Assembly (NCBI RefSeq): GCF_902168175.1
Contig: NZ_CABHOU010000041.1
Span: 84,010-148,009, forward strand
DNA: 64,000 nt
Reading direction: 5' to 3'
From: an uncultured Chitinophaga sp.
GTDB lineage: Bacteria; Bacteroidota; Bacteroidia; Chitinophagales; Chitinophagaceae
Part shown: one piece after another, positions 61,984 to 64,000 of the stretch
Layout: every line of letters starts with the position of its first letter
Numbering within the stretch: the first letter of the stretch is position 1
The notes under the pieces: generated by a model
What the model was told of the DNA's origin: nothing
Seen by the model: the letters and a program-made list of their open reading frames with translations, nothing else
Databases searched by the model: none
Translations under genes and position numbers: made by a program

Positions 61984-64000
61984 ATGTTGAAAAACTATCT
62001 AAAACTGGCTTTCCGGCACCTTTGGCAAAAGAGGTTGTACAGTGTTATCAATATTACCGGTCTGGCAATTGGTCTGGCTTGTTTCTTACTGGCGCTTTTG
62101 TACCTGCGTGATGAGCGGCAGTACGATCGTTTCCATGAAAAGGCCGCTAACATCTACCGTATTACCGCTACCACTAAAGAGCGGACGGTTGGCGGCACCG
62201 GTCAGGTGCAGGGCGCTGCGTTTAAAGCGGAGGTGCCTGGTATAGAAAACTATACCCGTGTAATGGGCGGTTCCATTTACGGCGACCTGGTAGCGGGCAG
62301 CACCGTTGTGAAGCAACAATTGCTGTTCGCCGATCCGTCATTTTTTGATGTGTTTTCATTCCGCACGTTATACGGTAATATACAAACGGCATTACAGGAA
62401 ACCGGTTCGGTAGTGCTTAGTGAGAGTGCGGCCCGACGTTTATTTAACACTGCCGACGTGGTGGGGCGTACATTAGAAATGAGCGCCGACCCATCCGCGC
62501 AGCGTTTGGGTAAACCGATGGTGATTACGGCTGTGGTAGCCGATCCTCCGTTTCATTCTTCCATTCGGTTCGATGCGGTATTGCCTTTTCGTTTCATGCA
62601 ACTTTCTTTTGAAGATTACAGTTGGGATAGTTTTTACCTGGGTACTTATGTAGTGCTGCACCCATCTGCAAAATCTGCGCAGGTAGCCGCTAAAATGAAC
62701 GCCGCGCATAAAGGCAGGGTGAAAGTAGCTTACGGTTTACAGCCGCTTACCGCCATTCATCTTAACCCGTTATATGAACCTAACAGCAGCATGGAGGCCG
62801 GTGTAGCCAATGGAAGTAATCCCCTTTATTCCTGGATATTTTTGGGTATTGCGGCATTTATACTGCTGATGGCGGGCATCAACTTTATAAACCTGAGTAT
62901 TGCCGGCGCCATGAAACGTGCGCGGGAAGTTTGTGTACGTAAACTTAACGGCGGTTTGTCCCGGCAAATCATACTGCAGTTTTTGCTGGAAGCAGGTTTG
63001 CTTTGTTTCGCTGCACTGCTGCTGGCGGTGGTTATTACTTTGAATGCCCTGCCTTTGTTTAACCGGCTAACCGGTGCCTTTATTTCACCGGCAACAGCAT
63101 TAGATATCAGCTTCTTCGTATACGCTGCCGCCCTGCTCGCCATTATAGTAGTGGTCACCGGCGCTTATCCCGCTGTCGTACTCAATCGTTTTCAGCCGGC
63201 CGATATCTTACGCGGCCGTATGCGCCTTTCGGGGCGCAATGTGCTGGGGCGTAGTTTAGTTATCGTACAATTCTCGCTCTCTGTATTCCTTGTGATCAGC
63301 ACCCTGTTGTTCTACAGGCAAATGGATTATGTACGTACGAAAGACCTTGGTTATAATCCTCAGCAGGTAATACGTTCCAACATTGGCGGTAATGTCGACC
63401 CCCTGCCCGTAAAATCATTCCTGCAATCAGAACTAGCAAAAGAGCCCGGAGTGCGCGCACTGGCGTTCGGCGGCGAATACAGCGGCGAGTCGCCCGTTAA
63501 ACTGGGCGAACAGGAACTACAGGTGAAACATCGGGTAATTGATGAACATTATTTAACGGCGCTCAATATTCCTCTGAAAGAAGGTCGTAATTTCTTTACA
63601 GGTGAAGCAGAAGATGGACTGATTGTAAACGAAGCTTTTGTAAAAGCAGCGCGTTTACAATTGCCTATTGGTACACAGGTTCGTATGGATCCCTATCATG
63701 GAAATGAAGTAAGAACGATCGTCGGTGTGGTGAAAGATTTTCATTACGGTTCGTTGCGCGAAAGCATACAGCCCCTGCTGATGTTCAAACATAAAGAAGT
63801 AGCTACCGGGATATGGATAAGTTATGAACAGGCGAGGCAGCCGCAGGTGCTGGCAGCTTTCGAAGCTGCCTATCGTAAAGCGTTACCCGCGGCATCTTTT
63901 GAATACCAGTTCCTCGACCAGTTAAATGCCCGTGAATATGCACAGGAGCAACGCTGGCGTACGATTATTTCGATAGCGGCCATACTGTCGGTGTTGATTT
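61984..64000 (+). CDS. ABC transporter permease, FtsX/MacB type (3' end outside window)
   Basis: The frame stays open from ATG 61984 to the window end (672 residues), which is why it is missing from the ORF track. It starts LKNYLKLAFRHLWQKRLYSVINITGLAIGLACFLLALLYLRDE, the typical Bacteroidota permease N-terminus with TM1. A MacB-like periplasmic domain follows, then helices near 280-300 (WIFLGIAAFILLMAGINFINL), 330 and 380. A second half-repeat starts at LGRSLVIVQFSLSVFLVIST, with its own periplasmic domain (TIVGVVKDFHYGSLRE). The window ends in the next helix. Relatives are about 790 residues and work with a separate ATPase, not visible here, in export or envelope processes. Confidence 0.92.
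   Translation, partial: MLKNYLKLAFRHLWQKRLYSVINITGLAIGLACFLLALLYLRDERQYDRFHEKAANIYRITATTKERTVGGTGQVQGAAFKAEVPGIENYTRVMGGSIYGDLVAGSTVVKQQLLFADPSFFDVFSFRTLYGNIQTALQETGSVVLSESAARRLFNTADVVGRTLEMSADPSAQRLGKPMVITAVVADPPFHSSIRFDAVLPFRFMQLSFEDYSWDSFYLGTYVVLHPSAKSAQVAAKMNAAHKGRVKVAYGLQPLTAIHLNPLYEPNSSMEAGVANGSNPLYSWIFLGIAAFILLMAGINFINLSIAGAMKRAREVCVRKLNGGLSRQIILQFLLEAGLLCFAALLLAVVITLNALPLFNRLTGAFISPATALDISFFVYAAALLAIIVVVTGAYPAVVLNRFQPADILRGRMRLSGRNVLGRSLVIVQFSLSVFLVISTLLFYRQMDYVRTKDLGYNPQQVIRSNIGGNVDPLPVKSFLQSELAKEPGVRALAFGGEYSGESPVKLGEQELQVKHRVIDEHYLTALNIPLKEGRNFFTGEAEDGLIVNEAFVKAARLQLPIGTQVRMDPYHGNEVRTIVGVVKDFHYGSLRESIQPLLMFKHKEVATGIWISYEQARQPQVLAAFEAAYRKALPAASFEYQFLDQLNAREYAQEQRWRTIISIAAILSVLI

Overview
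This window comes from a Bacteroidota chromosome, most likely a soil or glycan-degrading member of the Chitinophagaceae (Chitinophaga-like). That rests on four SusC-type TonB-linked receptors and five SusD-type lipoproteins (one partial), an ECF sigma/FecR pair feeding an STN-domain SusC, TlpA thioredoxins with DUF4369-like heads, LytS/LytTR signalling, a BlaI/M56 pair, and promoters with the Bacteroidota -7 box TAnnTTTG. The genus is inferred from family content and was not checked by a search.

Layout. 1-1896: end of a SusD gene overlapping a TlpA/DUF4369 thioredoxin. 2029-4617: a secreted zincin metalloprotease on the minus strand. 5196-8391: an exbB-exbD-exbD-tonB energy-transduction operon behind a good -33/-7 promoter. 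8543-9382: an unrecognised gene. 9451-17580: ECF sigma, FecR anti-sigma, STN-SusC, SusD and TlpA, a complete cell-surface-signalling nutrient uptake locus and a paralogue of the module cut by the left edge. 17764-21656: small envelope and unknown proteins plus an alpha/beta hydrolase. 21933-23315: mnmE.

23965-28750: a second SusC/SusD pair with visibly optimised codons, behind a 649-bp leader carrying two perfect palindromes. 28926-31817: an AraC regulator, then a BlaI/M56 pair with an operator array over its promoter. 32022-34688: a GH78 alpha-L-rhamnosidase. 34815-38940: a minus-strand operon of TonB-dependent receptor, LytS kinase and LytTR regulator. 39092-42879: a COG4315 lipoprotein, a Tat-exported phosphotriesterase-family protein, a secreted unknown and a YdeI/DUF1905 protein. 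42880-44081: 1.2 kb without genes, holding dispersed and tandem repeats. 44082-55350: two tandem paralogous SusC/SusD pairs followed by a secreted beta-helix protein, a compact glycan-uptake locus. 55417-61155: a complete urease operon (ureA-B-C-E-F-G-D plus a nickel-permease-like gene). 61276-61719: an exported VOC-fold protein. 61984-end: an FtsX/MacB-type permease cut by the right edge.

How the parts work together: ExbB/ExbD/TonB supply energy to the SusC and TonB-dependent receptors. SusD proteins capture ligands at the surface. GH78 and the beta-helix protein would trim or bind glycans. The sigma/FecR, AraC and LytS/LytTR genes probably gate expression. No phage, insertion sequence, CRISPR array, tRNA or rRNA was recognised. 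The less expected signals are intergenic: a recurring CGGTGTATACACCG palindrome at gene 3' ends, a dispersed GTCACTCCCTTCAGCGGC repeat, palindromes upstream of the second SusC, and a start-codon-covering inverted repeat at the sigma factor gene.
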